Virus record (IMG/VR): IMGVR_UViG_3300022833_000051
Coordinates: 1 to 21,919 of that record
Strand: one strand, 5' to 3'
From: a virus
Length of the DNA stretch: 21,919 nt
In this document: piece by piece, positions 20,173 through 21,919 of the stretch
Layout of the letters: every line of letters begins with the position of its first letter
How positions within the stretch are numbered: position 1 is the stretch's first letter
Notes under the pieces: generated by a model
Seen by the model: only the letters and a program-made list of their open reading frames with translations
Told to the model about the DNA's origin: nothing
Database searches by the model: none
Program-made: the position numbers and the translations under genes

Positions 20173-20399
20173 TAAAAAAAATCGTTTAGTTTTATTAATC
20201 CGTATCGCTCAATTTCATCAATTGCGCTTTGCTCTAATATACTCATAATTGCAACATCTCCAGCGTAAATTTCCATCACTTCAAAGGTGCTAGGCTCTGG
20301 CGCTTCTTCATAGCCTCCAAGTGTTCCTTTTATATATTCTCCTTCGGCTATTAAATTTACACCGCCGTATTCAATCTTAATTCTTCTAATGTTTGACAT
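20172..20399 (-). CDS. Hypothetical acidic protein, 75 residues
   Basis: The beta-rich N-terminal half is IRRIKIEYGGVNLIAEGEYI. A central Glu/Pro stretch (YEEAPEPSTFEVMEIYAGDV) and a C-terminal helix (ILEQSAIDEIERYGLIKLND) follow. I do not recognise a family. It overlaps the 64-residue gene upstream by 14 bp and is coupled to the 30-residue gene downstream. Unlike its neighbours it has no membrane segment, so it is probably cytoplasmic. Confidence 0.68.
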   Translation of the reverse strand: MSNIRRIKIEYGGVNLIAEGEYIKGTLGGYEEAPEPSTFEVMEIYAGDVAIMSILEQSAIDEIERYGLIKLNDFF

Positions 20400-20580
20400 C
20401 TTTGTACGTTACTTCAATGTTATTAATTAATTTCTTTTTAAATTCTACTAATTTTTTTTGCAAAATTATGTTTTGACCAATATTTGCATGATCTATAATA
20501 TTTTCTAAGTCGGCTATAAGTTCTTTCATTTTAATTTTAACATTTACAACATTCTTTTTTTGGAATAAATAACGCGCCAT
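20386..20580 (-). CDS. Hypothetical helical protein, 64 residues
   Basis: It is Lys-rich and helical throughout: KIKMKELIADLENIIDHA and NIILQKKLVEFKKKLINNI suggest two amphipathic helices, perhaps a small coiled coil. No named family fits. It overlaps the 38-residue membrane peptide by 44 bp in a different frame and the next gene by 14 bp. The start at 20580 could be wrong: a later ATG is at residue 18 (20529), which would remove the large overlap and leave 47 residues. Confidence 0.58.
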   Translation of the reverse strand: MARYLFQKKNVVNVKIKMKELIADLENIIDHANIGQNIILQKKLVEFKKKLINNIEVTYKDVKH

Positions 20581-20653
20581 CTTTATAGCTGAAAGTCAAT
20601 GACAATGTAAACACAATAATTATTATAATGGCGTAAAGTGTTGTTTGTTTCAT
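20537..20653 (-). CDS. Membrane micro-protein with Cys-rich tail, 38 residues
   Basis: ATG at 20651-20653, TAA at 20537-20539. The N-terminal hydrophobic segment (MKQTTLYAIIIIIVFTLSLT) is followed by FSYKDGALFIPKKECCKC. The end Cys-Cys-Lys-Cys is unusual. The start has the leader AAAAACCAAATATT-ATG, the same type as before the genes at 5837 and 7366, which supports translation. It is the first gene after the capsid terminator. The function is unknown. It could be a secreted or membrane-anchored peptide. Confidence 0.55.
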   Translation of the reverse strand: MKQTTLYAIIIIIVFTLSLTFSYKDGALFIPKKECCKC

Positions 20654-20745
20654 AATATTTGGTTTTTAATCTTATGCTAATTTAAAATATATTTTTAATA
20701 TACCAAAGAAAATAAAAGAAAATTTTAATATTAATTTTTAAGCAT

Positions 20746-20774
20746 AAAAAAGCCCCACCAATTTGGCAGGGCTT
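20746..20774 (-). terminator. Intrinsic terminator after the major capsid gene
   Basis: The minus-strand arms AAGCCC...CCA and TGG...GGGCTT pair across a TG/TG internal loop with a triloop AAT, then run into six T. It lies 22 bp after the capsid stop and would limit transcription of the small genes downstream. Confidence 0.82.
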
Positions 20775-20795
20775 AATTTGTAAAAAAACTATTGT

Positions 20796-21919
20796 TTAGG
20801 CTGGCGTAATCGCGGTAATATCGGTTGCGAAATCACCAGTTACAAAGCCTTTAGGTAAGTAATTAGTTAAAGCAACCCTTTCAGATACTAACACCGTTAC
20901 GAAACCTTTAGTTACGTTGTCGCTATCTTCTCTGAAGAATTCAACACTAATATTCTCACGAACCCATAATTGAGTTCCCATTGCAAAGTTTCCAACTAAG
21001 TAGTCTCCCGTAGGAATAGCTGTATTTATTACAACTGGAACACCCATAAAATTAGGCGCCAATCCGGTATAAACTTGCTTTGCCAAATACTCGCTAGTCG
21101 TAGATTTTAAAAGTAAAATCTTGTGAAAATCCGTTGGATTTAGCATGATATAGTCAGCTGTATAATTCGCCAACGCTAATTGGTTAATTGCCACAACCAA
21201 TACATCAAATTGATTAGGTGATGGAACCGCAGTTGCAAAACCACCAGCAGCAAATGCCGTTGCATCTGTTATGATACCGGATAAATTTACACCCGTTCCA
21301 GAACCTGAAAGAATCTGAGTATCTTCAACTTCCAATAACTTCTGCGGCGCTCTGGCAGATAGATAGGAAGTTAATTGAGGCGTGTCTGCTAACATTTCTT
21401 TAGAAATTCTAAAGTAAGTTTCAATAGACCTTACATTGGCATCTGCCGCCGTCATGTCAAATTCAGATTGAGCCGCTGCGGCCCCTTGTGCTTTTGGAGC
21501 AGCCGCGTTTGTAAAAGCGCTTTCTTTTACGAATCTTACAACATCTGATGTTGTGGATCCTAAAGGAATTAATTGCCTTACGTGTACGGGTCTTGTTGGG
21601 TCAAACTTGTACCCGGCCACTCTATCGGCTGGAATAACCTCACCGGTAAAATTAGCGGCTACCGTCATATCTGCCTTGATTTCAAAACTTGCACTTCGGT
21701 CTTTGCCTTTTACCATGCCTTCAACGGCTCCATCGCTTAACGCTTTGGCTAAAGCATATTTAAAAGACTTAGGTTCTGAGGCTGAAAAGTTTTTTTTCAT
21801 TGAAACTTCAGAGGCGTCTATTCTTTCATTTATTCCATTGAATTTTAGCTCTAAAGCCGCAATTTCATTTTTTAAAGCAACGTCAGCTTCACCCGTTGCC
21901 GAATCTTTAGCTTGGCCCA
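20796..21919 (-). CDS. Major capsid protein, HK97 fold (partial, 5' end off the window)
   Basis: At least 373 residues are present. The ATG at 21800 is probably internal: the frame is open upstream to the window edge and encodes KNEIAALELKFNGINERIDA, the heptad-patterned scaffolding (delta) region typical of HK97 capsid proteins. The shell domain has FTGEVIPADRVAGYKFDPTR, VHVRQLIPLGSTTSDVVRFV, SIETYFRISKEMLADTPQL, TSYLSARAPQKLLEVEDTQI, LSGSGTGVNLSGII and the late MGTQLWVRENISVEFFRED. This is the HK97 gp5 pattern, with N-arm, E-loop, P-domain and A-domain order. A processed N-terminus would need the protease expected upstream. The last visible codon at the edge is xTG, so the true start could be there or further out. 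Confidence 0.95.
   Translation of the reverse strand, partial: GQAKDSATGEADVALKNEIAALELKFNGINERIDASEVSMKKNFSASEPKSFKYALAKALSDGAVEGMVKGKDRSASFEIKADMTVAANFTGEVIPADRVAGYKFDPTRPVHVRQLIPLGSTTSDVVRFVKESAFTNAAAPKAQGAAAAQSEFDMTAADANVRSIETYFRISKEMLADTPQLTSYLSARAPQKLLEVEDTQILSGSGTGVNLSGIITDATAFAAGGFATAVPSPNQFDVLVVAINQLALANYTADYIMLNPTDFHKILLLKSTTSEYLAKQVYTGLAPNFMGVPVVINTAIPTGDYLVGNFAMGTQLWVRENISVEFFREDSDNVTKGFVTVLVSERVALTNYLPKGFVTGDFATDITAITPA

Noticed and set aside
20673-20746. Inverted repeat TATGCT / AGCATA spanning the spacer after the capsid gene
   Set aside because: Only six base pairs separated by 62 nt of AT-rich DNA; expected by chance.

Overview
The window is a dense, AT-rich stretch of a tailed (siphovirus-type) bacteriophage genome. 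All supported genes lie on the minus strand, so transcription runs from 21919 towards 1. Several features point to a host in the Bacteroidota, probably a flavobacterium. There is little Shine-Dalgarno signal; starts instead follow A-rich leaders such as AAACCAAAATATT-ATG. Promoter-like TAnnTTTG boxes occur in the spacers. The gene content (a DUF5675 lysis gene, a DUF1071 annealing protein, tail-fibre proteins with the GTAGQVL motif) also resembles flavobacterial phages. This host call is an inference from those signs and was not tested by a search.

Layout in transcription order. (1) Head: the HK97-fold major capsid protein, cut by the window edge at 21919, followed by a terminator. (2) 19913-20653: five very small genes, three of them membrane proteins, closed by tandem terminators. 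(3) 17820-19745: a head-completion and connector block with TAATG or back-to-back junctions (connector, head closure, gp10-like, tail terminator). (4) 14686-17809: a lysis and receptor-binding cassette holding two holin-like proteins, a DUF5675 putative endolysin, a one-piece spanin, a fibre-like protein, a tail-fibre-assembly-like protein and a LamG-like protein. It is flanked by two copies of the same approx. 58-bp sequence. (5) 7698-14634: tail genes, namely the major tail protein, a G/GT chaperone pair with a -1 frameshift site, the tape measure protein, and a 1250-residue tail-tip protein with six C-terminal modules and six Trp at exact heptad spacing. A strong terminator ends this block. 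(6) 5381-7553: a recombination and regulation block with a small HTH protein, a DUF1071 annealing protein, an SSB-like protein and several small proteins. (7) 8-5069: a nuclease and replication block with a metallophosphoesterase, a VRR-NUC nuclease, a winged-helix initiator and a Twinkle/T7 gp4-type primase-helicase.

The replication genes make a coherent set. The initiator gene carries iteron-like repeats next to AT-rich repeats in its middle, as in the lambda O gene. The SSB-like protein and the primase-helicase both end in Asp-Leu-Pro-Phe. The initiator is preceded by a promoter-like box and a roughly 90-nt leader that can fold into two hairpins with complementary loops, the second resembling a terminator.

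Terminase, portal, protease, DNA polymerase, integrase, tRNA genes and CRISPR arrays are not seen. The packaging genes are expected just beyond position 21919. No gene-free stretch exceeds 300 bases; the longest spacers (about 115-170 bases) hold terminators, promoters or the leader RNA.
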